Of a DNA stretch of 35,029 nt, positions 23,621-32,281 are shown one piece after another. Below the pieces are notes generated by a model. That model saw only the letters and a program-made list of their open reading frames with translations. It had not been told where the DNA came from and searched no databases. The stretch's first letter is position 1. Each line of letters opens with the position of its first letter. Origin of the DNA: an uncultured Bacteriovoracaceae bacterium (GTDB taxonomy: Bacteria; Bdellovibrionota; Bacteriovoracia; Bacteriovoracales; Bacteriovoracaceae); contig CALHBL010000055.1 of NCBI GenBank assembly GCA_937930825.1, positions 1 through 35,029 on the forward strand, read 5' to 3'. Both the position numbers and the translations under genes were made by a program.

Positions 23621-25793
23621 CTTCTTCTCTAGATTCTATAGCAGCAGTTGTCTTTAGAAGCTCCGAATAGTCTTTTACCTCAACTTCAAATATAAACGAT
23701 CCCTTACGATCCGGCAGAGACTTGGCCAAAGCTGATCTGATATTTACGCCAATGCTGTTAATTGTTTTAGAAAGAGCTGAGAGTATTCCCGGCTTATCGT
23801 GAGTAACGACTCTAATATTAACGGGGTGCTTAAAGCTAAAGTCAGGATTCCATTCAACGAAAACCGTTCTCGTCATTTCCCCCTGCTCCATCCGAGTACA
23901 CTTTGAGGTATGAACCGTTATCCCGCGACCTCTTGTAATATAACCTACAATGGGGTCCCCTGGGATTGGGTTACAACACTTGGCTATACGAACAACAATA
24001 TCATCCAACCCATCAACTATAACTGCATTATCTCTATGAGATTTGCGGCGGGCCGCTTGGCTTACTTTTTGGGAATACTGATCTATTTTGGCCAATTCCT
24101 CAGCATCAACTTCTACTTCTTGAAATTTCTTCTTTAAAGAGGGTACAGCTTTTATGACATGCTCAATACTACTTTTCCCAGAACCAATATTGATAAACAT
24201 TTCATCCACATTTGAACAATTCATTGCTTGATAAGCTTTATTCAACTCTCCAGTCTTTTCTAGATTTTTCAATGAAGTGTCGTAGGTTCTAAATACTTTC
24301 TCCAGTATATCTTTGCCGGCCTCTTTATGAGCATCTCTTTCTATCTTAAGAAGGTATTGTTTTATTTTAGTTTTAGCTCGAGGAGATTTAACAATATTCA
24401 GCCAATCTTTACTCGGGGTTTGATTCTTGCTTGTTAGAACTTCAACAGTATCACCAGATCTTAAGCTATAGCGTAGGGGAACCATTTTACCGTTAACCTT
24501 GGCCCCAACACAGCGAGATCCAACTTCTGTATGAACTGCAAAAGCAAAATCCAAAGGCGTTGCTCCGTGCCGAAGTTCAAAGACATCCCCTGTCGGAGTA
24601 AAGATAAAAACTCCACCCATATCAAGGTCATTCTTAACAACATCCATGAACTCAGAATTATTTGGTACGTTTTGATTAAACTCTAGAAGCTGCTCTACCC
24701 AATCCAATTTTGTTAGGCCAGAGTGAATACCTTCTTTATACTTCCAGTGGGCCGCCACACCTGTTTCAGCAACCTCATCCATTTCATCGGTTCTAATTTG
24801 GATCTCGATTCTCTCGGCCTGTGGGCCAATCACCATAGAGTGCAGAGATTGATAACCATTCACCTTAGGGATAGCAATATAGTCTTTAAAACGCCCTGGA
24901 ATTGGTGTAAACGCAGAGTGAATAATCCCGAGGGCCTTATAGCATTCTGTAATATTATTAACGATAACCCTAAAAGCGAGGATGTCATGGATTTGATCAA
25001 AGTCCATATCCCTTGCCGTCATCTTCTTATAGATTGAGTAGAAGTGCTTTGGCCGCCCCTTAATCTCTGACTTCATTCCATGATCAAGAAGTTTCTCGCG
25101 AATAACTTCAATAGTATCTCCAATATAGAAGTCTCTATCAGACTTCTTCATTGCGACCTTTTCAGCTAGCCGGTAGTAAATATCAGGGTGAAGAAATCTT
25201 AAGCAAAGATCCTCAAGCTCAGACTTAACTGAATTTATCCCTAAGCGGCTGGCAAGGGGGACATAGATATCAAGAGTCTCTCTAGCAATTTTCTTTTGCT
25301 TAGTATCTGAAACATATTGAAGAGTACGCATATTATGCATTCTGTCCGCTAGCTTTACGATAACAACGCGAATATCTTTTGCCATGGCAACAACCATCTT
25401 TCGAAAGTTCTCCGCTTGGCCCTCTTCTCTTGTTTTGAAGTTAATTTTACTAATTTTCGTAAGACCGACAACAATACCCGCAACTGATGGGTTTATCTCT
25501 CGTTCTATTTCTTGTGGAGTAACATCACAGTCTTCTACAACATCATGAAGAAAACCGGCCATAATTGAATCGGCATCCATTCGCAGCTTAACTAAAGTTG
25601 CTGCAACATTTAAGGGATGAATAATATACTCTTCACCAGAGCTTCTTTTTTGATTTATATGAGACTTTTCTGCTAGATCATAAGCTTTTCTCATGAGCTC
25701 AAAGTCAGCGTCGGGGTAATAAGATTCTACTCTTCTTAGAACATCATCAACTGTTAAATCACGCTCATGGGAAAAATCCAAAGATTGAAACAA
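23598..25793 (-). CDS. spoT: Bifunctional (p)ppGpp synthetase/hydrolase
   Basis: This 731-aa protein has the full RelA/SpoT order. The HD hydrolase domain carries FLHDVVED (His83, Asp84, with the ED pair of active hydrolases) and KLADRMHNMRTL. The synthetase domain carries GRPKHFYSIYKKM, RFKDYIAIPKVNGYQSLHS (301-319) and EIQIRT. These are followed by TGS (FTPTGDVFELRHGATPLDFAFAVH), a Cys-containing RIS/CC region (RIAKCCNPIPGDPIVGYITRGRGITVH) and a C-terminal ACT domain. Both activities look intact. The start is a TTG with AGAGG 5 nt upstream, 11 bp after gmk. It is the last gene of an accA-yicC-gmk-spoT cluster; no rpoZ intervenes, unlike in E. coli. Confidence 0.95.
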   Translation of the reverse strand: MFQSLDFSHERDLTVDDVLRRVESYYPDADFELMRKAYDLAEKSHINQKRSSGEEYIIHPLNVAATLVKLRMDADSIMAGFLHDVVEDCDVTPQEIEREINPSVAGIVVGLTKISKINFKTREEGQAENFRKMVVAMAKDIRVVIVKLADRMHNMRTLQYVSDTKQKKIARETLDIYVPLASRLGINSVKSELEDLCLRFLHPDIYYRLAEKVAMKKSDRDFYIGDTIEVIREKLLDHGMKSEIKGRPKHFYSIYKKMTARDMDFDQIHDILAFRVIVNNITECYKALGIIHSAFTPIPGRFKDYIAIPKVNGYQSLHSMVIGPQAERIEIQIRTDEMDEVAETGVAAHWKYKEGIHSGLTKLDWVEQLLEFNQNVPNNSEFMDVVKNDLDMGGVFIFTPTGDVFELRHGATPLDFAFAVHTEVGSRCVGAKVNGKMVPLRYSLRSGDTVEVLTSKNQTPSKDWLNIVKSPRAKTKIKQYLLKIERDAHKEAGKDILEKVFRTYDTSLKNLEKTGELNKAYQAMNCSNVDEMFINIGSGKSSIEHVIKAVPSLKKKFQEVEVDAEELAKIDQYSQKVSQAARRKSHRDNAVIVDGLDDIVVRIAKCCNPIPGDPIVGYITRGRGITVHTSKCTRMEQGEMTRTVFVEWNPDFSFKHPVNIRVVTHDKPGILSALSKTINSIGVNIRSALAKSLPDRKGSFIFEVEVKDYSELLKTTAAIESREEVISVDRV

Positions 25794-25804
25794 AAGTACC
25801 TCTT

Positions 25805-26386
25805 TTAAGAGTCAGAAAGTATTGAGTCTACAACCTTACTTAAGTCCTGATAAGCTTTTTCAAGATCATCATTCACTACAAGAAAATCATAGTCATTCTT
25901 TCTGAGTAATTCTTTTTTAGCATTCTCTAGTCTTAAGTTTATCACATCTTGAGAGTCTGTACCTCGAGCAAGCAATCTTGCCTCTAGGCTCTCTATACTT
26001 GGAGGAGAAATGAAAACACCCTTTGCTTCATCGCCAAAGACCTCTTTCATATTATCAGTTCCCTGCACATCCAAGTCGAATAAGAGGCTTGAACCATTAT
26101 CTATCTTTGTAGATACAAAGTCTTTAGAGGTTCCATAGAAATTACCATGAACCTCGGCCCATTCTATAAATTCCCCTAAATCTCTTCTTTTTAGAAAATC
26201 TTCTTTGGAAATGAAGAAGTAATGCTTGCCATCTACTTCATTCTCTCTAATTGATCTTGTGGTATAGCTAACAGACCACTGAAGTTGCTCAAAGTCCTTC
26301 TTCAGTCTCTTGATAAGTGTCGATTTACCAGTCCCTGAAGGAGCTACTACAATTATTATTTTCCCGCGTGCTTTTTCCATGACCAT
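25805..26386 (-). CDS. gmk: Guanylate kinase
   Basis: This 193-aa protein has a P-loop APSGTGKST (15-23; the usual first residue is Gly), YTTRSIRENEVDGKHYFF (GMP-binding), EWAEVHGNFYGTS and LLFDLDVQGTDNM. It phosphorylates GMP to GDP in the cytoplasm, feeding GTP and ppGpp synthesis. The ATG overlaps the yicC stop by 1 nt (TAATG); a second Met two codons on is also possible. Length is normal. Confidence 0.95.
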   Translation of the reverse strand: MVMEKARGKIIIVVAPSGTGKSTLIKRLKKDFEQLQWSVSYTTRSIRENEVDGKHYFFISKEDFLKRRDLGEFIEWAEVHGNFYGTSKDFVSTKIDNGSSLLFDLDVQGTDNMKEVFGDEAKGVFISPPSIESLEARLLARGTDSQDVINLRLENAKKELLRKNDYDFLVVNDDLEKAYQDLSKVVDSILSDS

Positions 26387-27255
26387 TATTCCAAGTTTAG
26401 ACCTTGCTCTCTTACCTTTTCAAGTTGAACCTTCATTTGAACAACATTGTCGGATATTTCCTGCATTGATGATTTAGAACCGATTGTATTTGTCTCGCGG
26501 TTTAATTCCTGAACTAGGAAATCAATCTGTCTTCCAACTTCTGCCTTGCCACCTATAATCTCTTCAAGCTTCTCAAGATGGGCCTTAATTCTGTTAATCT
26601 CTTCATAGACATCAAGCTTTTCAAGGTAGAAAACCACTTCTTGCATAAAGCGAGGTTCTTCGACATTTAATTCAGTTTTCATCTCTTCAAAGCGCTTCTT
26701 TAATTTATTCTCTACGGTTTTTTGGAAAGTGGGAGCCTGGGCCACAACATTTTGAAAGTGCTGTTGATAAACACTAAGATGCTCTCTTATTACCTTATCG
26801 AGTTTCAGTCCTTCACTCTGGCGAGACTCTTCAAGTCTTTTACAAGCTTTAGTAAACGCGGCCCTTGTTAGCCCCAGCAATGATTCATCTTTACTCAGGT
26901 CATTCTCCATCATGAATTCACTTCTTAGAAACTCAGTTGGAGAAATTTTCATTTGCTCACGGGGTATAATAGATGAACTACTCTCTAGGAAACTTTTCAC
27001 TTTATCAAAATCAATATCTTCAAACTTAGAATTCTTATCAGCTCTTTTAAAATTGACGAAGATATCGAAACTTCCTCTTTTAAAGAAACTAAAGAGTTCC
27101 TTCTTAAGTTCTAACTCAAGGGAGTTAAATAGCGATGACATCTTAAAGCGTGTGTCTTTAAAGCGATGATTGACCGACTTAATCTCAACAGTAACATTAT
27201 ATTGACTATCTGAACTCTCACCACGGCCAAAACCAGTCATCGAATAGAGGGGCAT
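26386..27255 (-). CDS. yicC: YicC family endoribonuclease
   Basis: This 289-aa protein has the YicC N-terminus (LYSMTGFGRGES...VEIKSVNHRF) and the DUF1732 C-terminus (GRQIDFLVQELNRETNTIGSKS...VVQMKVQLEKVREQ). The E. coli family member is a manganese-dependent endoribonuclease. The gene sits immediately before gmk, an arrangement conserved in many bacteria, and 15 bp after accA. Confidence 0.95.
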   Translation of the reverse strand: MPLYSMTGFGRGESSDSQYNVTVEIKSVNHRFKDTRFKMSSLFNSLELELKKELFSFFKRGSFDIFVNFKRADKNSKFEDIDFDKVKSFLESSSSIIPREQMKISPTEFLRSEFMMENDLSKDESLLGLTRAAFTKACKRLEESRQSEGLKLDKVIREHLSVYQQHFQNVVAQAPTFQKTVENKLKKRFEEMKTELNVEEPRFMQEVVFYLEKLDVYEEINRIKAHLEKLEEIIGGKAEVGRQIDFLVQELNRETNTIGSKSSMQEISDNVVQMKVQLEKVREQGLNLE

Positions 27256-27270
27256 TTTTACTTCCTTATC

Positions 27271-28275
27271 TTATAGAAAAACATCTATGTCTGAGCCTTC
27301 TAAGACTTTAATCGTTTCGTTACCCATTCTTCTAAACTTGGTAAAACGGTTATCAAGTAACTTCTTCTTACTCATCTTAGAAAGCGATTTAACCTCTTTT
27401 AAAAGAGCACTCTTCACCATTTCAAATGTTGCCTCGGGATCTTTGTGGGCCCCTCCCCTACATTCGCTCACTATTGAATCAATCACCCCTAGCTCGAGAG
27501 CTTTCTGAGGCCCAATATCGAGGGCGTTCGCTGCAGTTTCGGCCTTCTTAGGGTCGGCCCAAAGAATCGAAGCGCATGACTCAGGTGAAATCACAGAGTA
27601 AATAGAGTACTCCATCATCAGCACTCTATCGGCAATTGCAATTCCTAATGCCCCTCCAGATCCACCTTCACCAATAACTAGGCTTATTATTGGAGTAGAG
27701 ATATCAAACATTTCAGCTAAGTTTTCAGCTATCGCACTTGACTGCCCACGCTCCTCAGCGCCAATTCCAGGGTAAGCTCCAGGAGTATCAACAAGAGTAA
27801 TTACTGGTATATCAAATCGTGCGGCCGTCTTCATGAGCCTAAGTGCTTTTCTATAGCCTTCAGGTCTAGGCATACCAAAGTTATGGACCACCTTCTCCTT
27901 AGTTTTTCTTCCCTTCTCTATTCCAATTACACAAACCTTCTGCTCTCCAAGGTAGCCAAAGCCTCCTATGATTGCCTGATCGTTTGCAAAGTAGCGATCT
28001 CCCGCAACTTCATGGAAGTCAGTAAAAAGAACATCAATATAATCGACTGTATGGGGGCGTTTTGGATGGCGGGAAAGTTGAACCCTCTCCCAAGGACTTA
28101 AGTTAGAATAAATTTCTTTTATGAGAGAATTAACCTTTTTCTGAAGGGCCTTAATCTCCCTAGAAATGTCTATCTCTGATTTCTTTTCAGCTTCTTGAAG
28201 TTCTTCAATTTGCTTTTCAAGTGCACGAACAGGTTTTTCGAAATCTAGTGTAAAGTCATTTAAAAGATCGCTCAT
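27271..28275 (-). CDS. accA: Acetyl-CoA carboxylase carboxyltransferase subunit alpha
   Basis: This 334-aa protein matches AccA throughout: an N-terminal helical part (LDFEKPVRALEKQIEELQ), LSRHPKRPHTVDYI, FGMPRPEGYRKALRLMK, FDIPVITLVDTPGAYPGIGAEERGQSSAIAENL and GEGGSGGALGIAIADRVLMMEYSIYSVISPE. With AccD it transfers carboxyl from biotin to acetyl-CoA, the first step of fatty-acid synthesis. AGGTGG precedes the ATG. Its leader holds an 8-bp inverted repeat (ATAGAGTT...AACTCTAT, 28292-28323). It heads the yicC-gmk-spoT cluster. Confidence 0.96.
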   Translation of the reverse strand: MSDLLNDFTLDFEKPVRALEKQIEELQEAEKKSEIDISREIKALQKKVNSLIKEIYSNLSPWERVQLSRHPKRPHTVDYIDVLFTDFHEVAGDRYFANDQAIIGGFGYLGEQKVCVIGIEKGRKTKEKVVHNFGMPRPEGYRKALRLMKTAARFDIPVITLVDTPGAYPGIGAEERGQSSAIAENLAEMFDISTPIISLVIGEGGSGGALGIAIADRVLMMEYSIYSVISPESCASILWADPKKAETAANALDIGPQKALELGVIDSIVSECRGGAHKDPEATFEMVKSALLKEVKSLSKMSKKKLLDNRFTKFRRMGNETIKVLEGSDIDVFL

Positions 28276-28415
28276 CGACCCACCTTTAATAGAGTTTTAA
28301 TATTTTTTAATTGAGAACTCTATAAAAGTTTATTCGAGAAAACAACGGTTTATCTCCTCTTCACGACAATCTAACCTATTGAATTTACTAGATTTGTAAA
28401 AGACAATAAGCTTTT

Positions 28416-29063
28416 CTATGGAATATCCCAGCCTTGGACAGCTCCACTTTCAAAATACACCTGACGCAACGACCCACCTTCATAGAAAGTCCACCGCTCA
28501 TTTTCATTATCTGGGTTCCCAGCAACCTCTACCTTGGCCGGTCGACCCCACTTACTTATGACATCATCCTTGCTCATTCCTAAGTTTAAAGCGCTCCTAT
28601 AAACAGGCTTGAGGGAAGCGATACCTCTTGAGGCTTGCCTAGCAGACTTAGCCTCAAAGCTACGAGAGTCCATGTAGGCCAATTTATCTTGATAATTAAG
28701 GCCAATAAAGTAAATCTTTTCAGAGGCCGTCTCTAACTCAGCTTTCATTTCTTCATAGAGCTCCCTATCCCCAGGCCGCAATTTCTTCTCTTTCATTGCC
28801 AGCTCCTTTAATATTGAGCTCGATTCTTTTCTATCACTACTTTCTCTCTCAGATGCAGGCGTTCTTTGCATGACCTCTTCCCTTGATCTATAAGGTCTTC
28901 CGCTATCACCCGAAGTATAAGAGAAGTCTTCACCAGGAATAAAGAGATCCTCAGATTGGTAGTCCATTTCATCGATAAAGGTTCTGCCTTCAAACATTCC
29001 TGCGCAGCCACTAAAGAGCAAGAATGTAATATAAAGTGAAAAAGTACGTCCTGAAAATGTCAT
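28416..29063 (-). CDS. Lipoprotein with BamE/SmpA-like C-terminal domain
   Basis: The start at 29063 gives a lipoprotein signal ending LLFSGC (Cys20), with AAGGA 7 nt upstream; an in-frame upstream start at 29087 is less likely. The 215-aa protein has a low-complexity acidic and Ser/Arg region, a helical segment (about 75-125) and a C-terminal domain LNLGMSKDDVISKWGRPAKVEVAG...ERWTFYEGGSLRQVYFESGAVQGW. That is the 'GMskdeV...G.P......g....W.Y....v.Fe.g.v' pattern of the SmpA/OmlA/BamE fold. An envelope role is likely; true BamE proteins are shorter, so membership in the BAM complex is not claimed. Confidence 0.82.
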   Translation of the reverse strand: MTFSGRTFSLYITFLLFSGCAGMFEGRTFIDEMDYQSEDLFIPGEDFSYTSGDSGRPYRSREEVMQRTPASERESSDRKESSSILKELAMKEKKLRPGDRELYEEMKAELETASEKIYFIGLNYQDKLAYMDSRSFEAKSARQASRGIASLKPVYRSALNLGMSKDDVISKWGRPAKVEVAGNPDNENERWTFYEGGSLRQVYFESGAVQGWDIP

Positions 29064-29268
29064 CTCTAAATCCTTAAATAAAATCAACTCACACAGGACT
29101 TATCGATCCTCCCTAGCAGCACATAAGAATTTATAAGAAATCAGCTGCCCTTCGGTAGAATCTACCGATCTCTAACTATCTGTAATTATGTAGAAAACTA
29201 GCTCAATTATTATGCCCAAACGACCGATACAGTTAACAAGGTATTGCCTTAGTAGCGAAGGTTAGAGG

Positions 29269-30135
29269 TTGAGCAAATTAAATAAAATTGAAAAGTCTAT
29301 TAACAGCTCTCTAGAAAAGTTGGGTATCTTATTTTCTAAAAAAATTCGCTCTTTAATACCAATTAAGCTTAAGACTTCGGTAGAGAATACAAAAAAGACC
29401 ATGGCCTTGAAAAAGGCAGGACTAAAACAAAAGTTGAAATCTAAGAAAGAAGTAGGACTACAAAAAATTGGTATCGCCAGAGCAGAAATAGGAAGAGCTA
29501 AGAAAAAAACCTCTGACGTCGTTGCGGTCGCTAAAGGGACCAGACTAAAAGACTTTAAGTTAAGTAAGGTCGTGGCCATTTTTTCCACATTTCTCTTACC
29601 TCCATTCCTAAAATTCAAAAAATGGTACCTTGCTCTTAAACCTGAAACACTTGCAGGTATCATCACAATCTCTACAGTCGCGGGACTCGCGAGTCTCAAT
29701 ATTTATGTGGAATCCAATAATATTGCAGAAAAGTCACAAGACCCTGCTGCAGAACTCGTTGAAGAAGTTGAGGATGCAACCGCCATAAGTAAAAGGCCGG
29801 CCTACTTCAAGAAACTAGAAAAGCAATTTCAAGTCAGCAATGTTGTCCTTCCTTTTTATATAGCCAAGGGAGATACTTTGAAGAATCTTGTCATTGATTT
29901 TACCTTTGAATCTTCAAATAAATATATCAAAGAGTTTCTTTGGAATAACCCTCACCTTATTCATGATACTTTAAACTCTAAAGTCGAACCTCTTTCAATA
30001 GCCTTCCCTCTAGAGACAGAGGGAAAGGTCATTGTGAAAGAGAAAATTATTAAGGAGATCAATTCGATGCTCCACGCTAGGCACATCAAGGGCGGAATCA
30101 CAGAAGTCTATATCCACTCCATTATCGGTGGCTAA
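29269..30135 (+). CDS. FliL-like membrane protein with long basic N-terminal extension
   Basis: This 288-aa protein has a Lys-rich, probably helical N-terminus of about 125 residues, one membrane helix (126-148, LAGIITISTVAGLASLNIYV) and a C-terminal domain of about 100 residues. In the latter, VVLPFYIAKGDTLKNLVIDFTFE, NNPHLIHDTLNSKV and EKIIKEINSMLHARHIKGGITEVYIHSII follow the FliL pattern (strand, helices, IN.ll....v..Vyf). FliL binds the flagellar motor stator. The long extension is unlike ordinary FliL. TTG start with AAGG 7 nt upstream. It is not in a flagellar operon here. FliL assignment is by eye and moderate. Confidence 0.65.
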   Translation: MSKLNKIEKSINSSLEKLGILFSKKIRSLIPIKLKTSVENTKKTMALKKAGLKQKLKSKKEVGLQKIGIARAEIGRAKKKTSDVVAVAKGTRLKDFKLSKVVAIFSTFLLPPFLKFKKWYLALKPETLAGIITISTVAGLASLNIYVESNNIAEKSQDPAAELVEEVEDATAISKRPAYFKKLEKQFQVSNVVLPFYIAKGDTLKNLVIDFTFESSNKYIKEFLWNNPHLIHDTLNSKVEPLSIAFPLETEGKVIVKEKIIKEINSMLHARHIKGGITEVYIHSIIGG

Positions 30136-31367
30136 CTTGCCAAAATCCTTCTTAAGGTGGTTTGGGCAATATTTAACCTCTTAGCAGCTAAAGGTATTGA
30201 GCCGTAAGAACTTAAATAAATTTTTTCACAATGTTCATGTTTAACTTTTTTAAGATCAATGACTTTACTCTCTCCTCTTCCTATCAGGTCACTATTAAAG
30301 CGTTTGAGTTCTTCATCTTCCTTAGATACGCAGATCATCCGTGAAGAATTACCTGAGTAATACTTCCTCCATAGATGCGACTTAAGTTGGCGAATATTTC
30401 CTGGCCACTTTGATTTACCATAAAGCTCAATACACTCTTTAGAGAAACTGACTCCATTGTCTTCTTCAAACTGTTCAATTATAGATTTAAGAAGCGAAGA
30501 ATTATCCCTTAAAGGCTTTAACTTAACCTTTAGCCCACTTTGTATTCTAAAAAATAAGTCCATTCTAAACTTTCTATCCTCCACAAGAGTCTCAATCCTA
30601 CTCCCAGAAGCAAAAATAACTCTACACTGTGCTTCTCTTTGTTTCTCAGCTCCTACTGCTCTAAACTTCTTATCATCTAAGAAGTTTAAAACCTTCACTT
30701 GAAGATCTAGCGGCAGACTATCAATCTCATCGATAAAGAGTGTTCCCCTACCTGCAAGCTCAAAAGCCCCTCTCTTTTCTCGGTGCGCCCCAGTGAAAGC
30801 TCCTCGCTCATGGCCAAAGAGCTCACTTTCAATAAGTGATGGATTAAACGCCGATAGATTAACACTCACAAAGGGCTGATTCGATGCATGGAGTTCATCG
30901 TGAATCCTCTTGGCCATCGTAGTCTTTCCTGTGCCTGTCTCACCTTCTAAGAATATACTTAAGTGATCAGGCCAGGACTGTATTGGTAAGGAGTCATCAA
31001 CCTTATTTGATGAAGCAAGGGGAACCTCTAACCTGTTATAGTCAAAGTCAAAGGTATCCCCTTGGCATATTATTCCATGAAAGCAATAGTTACGATTATG
31101 CAAGAAGGGAACTCCATCAAGACTTGTAACTTCATAGTGACCCTTCTGCTCATTTCCAATGAGTTCCAAGAGGAAATCTCCTTCATCATAGAGGGACGGA
31201 AGAGTTATCAGACAAGGCTCAAAGCTAGTTTTAGCATTCTTTCTCACTCTTATGGTCACCCGTGTCCTTCGTATACTCAACTTTCGCTTATTCCCTTCTA
31301 GAGGACTCCACAGGATACTTCCTCCAAAACGGCAGGCACTTCTATCAATTGTCTTCTTCCAGTTCAT
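30132..31367 (-). CDS. Sigma-54-dependent activator with FHA-like N-terminal domain
   Basis: This 411-aa protein has an AAA+ sigma-54 activator core: Walker A GETGTGKTT (142-150), GAFTGAH (189-195, the sigma-54 contact loop), Walker B LFIDEID (210-216), and a C-terminal Fis-type helix-turn-helix (GSIPLAAKRLNIAQTTLRRIL). Instead of a receiver domain the N-terminus (about 25-115) has beta-strand patterning (YEVTSLDGVPFLHNRNYCFHGIICQGDTFDFDYNRLEV) resembling a forkhead-associated domain, so it may respond to a phosphothreonine signal. The ATG at 31367 has AAGGAG 7 nt upstream; an upstream start at 31439 would read through repeat copy C. It converges with the FliL-like gene, stops overlapping by 4 bp. 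Confidence 0.9.
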   Translation of the reverse strand: MNWKKTIDRSACRFGGSILWSPLEGNKRKLSIRRTRVTIRVRKNAKTSFEPCLITLPSLYDEGDFLLELIGNEQKGHYEVTSLDGVPFLHNRNYCFHGIICQGDTFDFDYNRLEVPLASSNKVDDSLPIQSWPDHLSIFLEGETGTGKTTMAKRIHDELHASNQPFVSVNLSAFNPSLIESELFGHERGAFTGAHREKRGAFELAGRGTLFIDEIDSLPLDLQVKVLNFLDDKKFRAVGAEKQREAQCRVIFASGSRIETLVEDRKFRMDLFFRIQSGLKVKLKPLRDNSSLLKSIIEQFEEDNGVSFSKECIELYGKSKWPGNIRQLKSHLWRKYYSGNSSRMICVSKEDEELKRFNSDLIGRGESKVIDLKKVKHEHCEKIYLSSYGSIPLAAKRLNIAQTTLRRILAS

Positions 31368-31411
31368 TATGACTCCTTCTCTATTTTCAATTAGATATGG
31401 TCTTCCAGTAA

Positions 31412-31526
31412 GAGTTTTCAAGTATTCAAAACTCCCCAAAAGGCTTGTATGCCCGGATGGTACTAAGGCCCAAGCTACGCGCCTTTAGGCGTGCTGCTTG
31501 AATTCCTTTCCAGTAGCGGTATAGAA
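31412..31526 (+). repeat. Two-hairpin repeat, copy C (upstream of engB)
   Basis: It has the same length as copy A and no indels. The first hairpin is GAGTTTTCAA-GTA-TTCAAAACTC (one mismatch). The second is closed by TATGCC/GGTATA (G-U kept) and tipped by CGCGCC-TTTA-GGCGTG. It begins 45 bp upstream of the sigma-54 activator start and ends 93 bp before engB. Confidence 0.9.
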
Positions 31527-31618
31527 CAGGAATATTCCTTCGGTTATTCCTAATAGAAATTATTTCTAATTTTCACACTCTCACTTGTAGCTGGGGGTAA
31601 ATTGAAGTAGAACAGGGC

Positions 31619-32281
31619 ATGGAAATCATAAGAGGCAGCACTCACTTTCAATTAGGTCTAGACAAGCTCGAGCAGGTCGAGCACCTCTTTGAGATGAACC
31701 CTGAAATGATTGGTGTCGCCTTTGTTGGCAGATCAAACGTCGGTAAAAGCAGTCTTATCAATAGTCTCTTTGGTAGAAAAACAGCACGAATATCCAAAAC
31801 GCCAGGAAGAACAAGAGAAATCAATGTCTTTACTTTTTTAATCGATAGAGGAGATAGTGCTGAACCACTTCCTTTCTTCCTCTTTGATTTGCCAGGTTAC
31901 GGGCATGCTCAAGTCTCAAAACAAATGATTAAAAACTGGCAACTCATGATGGGAACATTCTTTGAAGGGCTACCAAACTCTGTGGCCATCATCAATATTC
32001 AAGATGCAAGGCACCCTGATCAAAAAGTAGACCAGCAATTCCACAAATTTCTTGAAGGCTCTTCTCTGTTCACAGCAGTGGCCTTTAATAAAGTAGATAA
32101 ATTCAAGAAGCAAAAGGACAAAGCTGCACTTGAAAAAAAGAAGAAAGAACTCTTTGCACGCTATACTTGGGTTAAGCAAGTTCATTTTGTATCTGCTGAG
32201 AATTCAATCGGTCTTCCTCAGCTAGAGCAGGCCATTTCGGCATACTGCCTAGAGCAATATAGTTTTCAAACTAACTCTTAG
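31619..32281 (+). CDS. engB: Ribosome-biogenesis GTP-binding protein EngB (YihA/YsxC)
   Basis: This 220-aa GTPase has FVGRSNVGKSSLINSLFG (P-loop, 36-53), KTPGRTREINVF (G2), FDLPGYGHA (G3) and FNKVDK (G4, near 146), with SAENSIG as G5. EngB assists late assembly of the large ribosomal subunit. Length is typical. The ATG has only a weak upstream CAGGG, so the start is moderately sure. Repeat copy C lies in its leader region. It converges with the 104-aa gene, overlapping by 11 bp. Confidence 0.95.
   Translation: MEIIRGSTHFQLGLDKLEQVEHLFEMNPEMIGVAFVGRSNVGKSSLINSLFGRKTARISKTPGRTREINVFTFLIDRGDSAEPLPFFLFDLPGYGHAQVSKQMIKNWQLMMGTFFEGLPNSVAIINIQDARHPDQKVDQQFHKFLEGSSLFTAVAFNKVDKFKKQKDKAALEKKKKELFARYTWVKQVHFVSAENSIGLPQLEQAISAYCLEQYSFQTNS

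Noticed and set aside
31368-31439. 24-residue N-terminal extension of the sigma-54 activator
   Set aside because: It partly reads through repeat copy C, and the ATG at 31367 has AAGGAG at ideal spacing.
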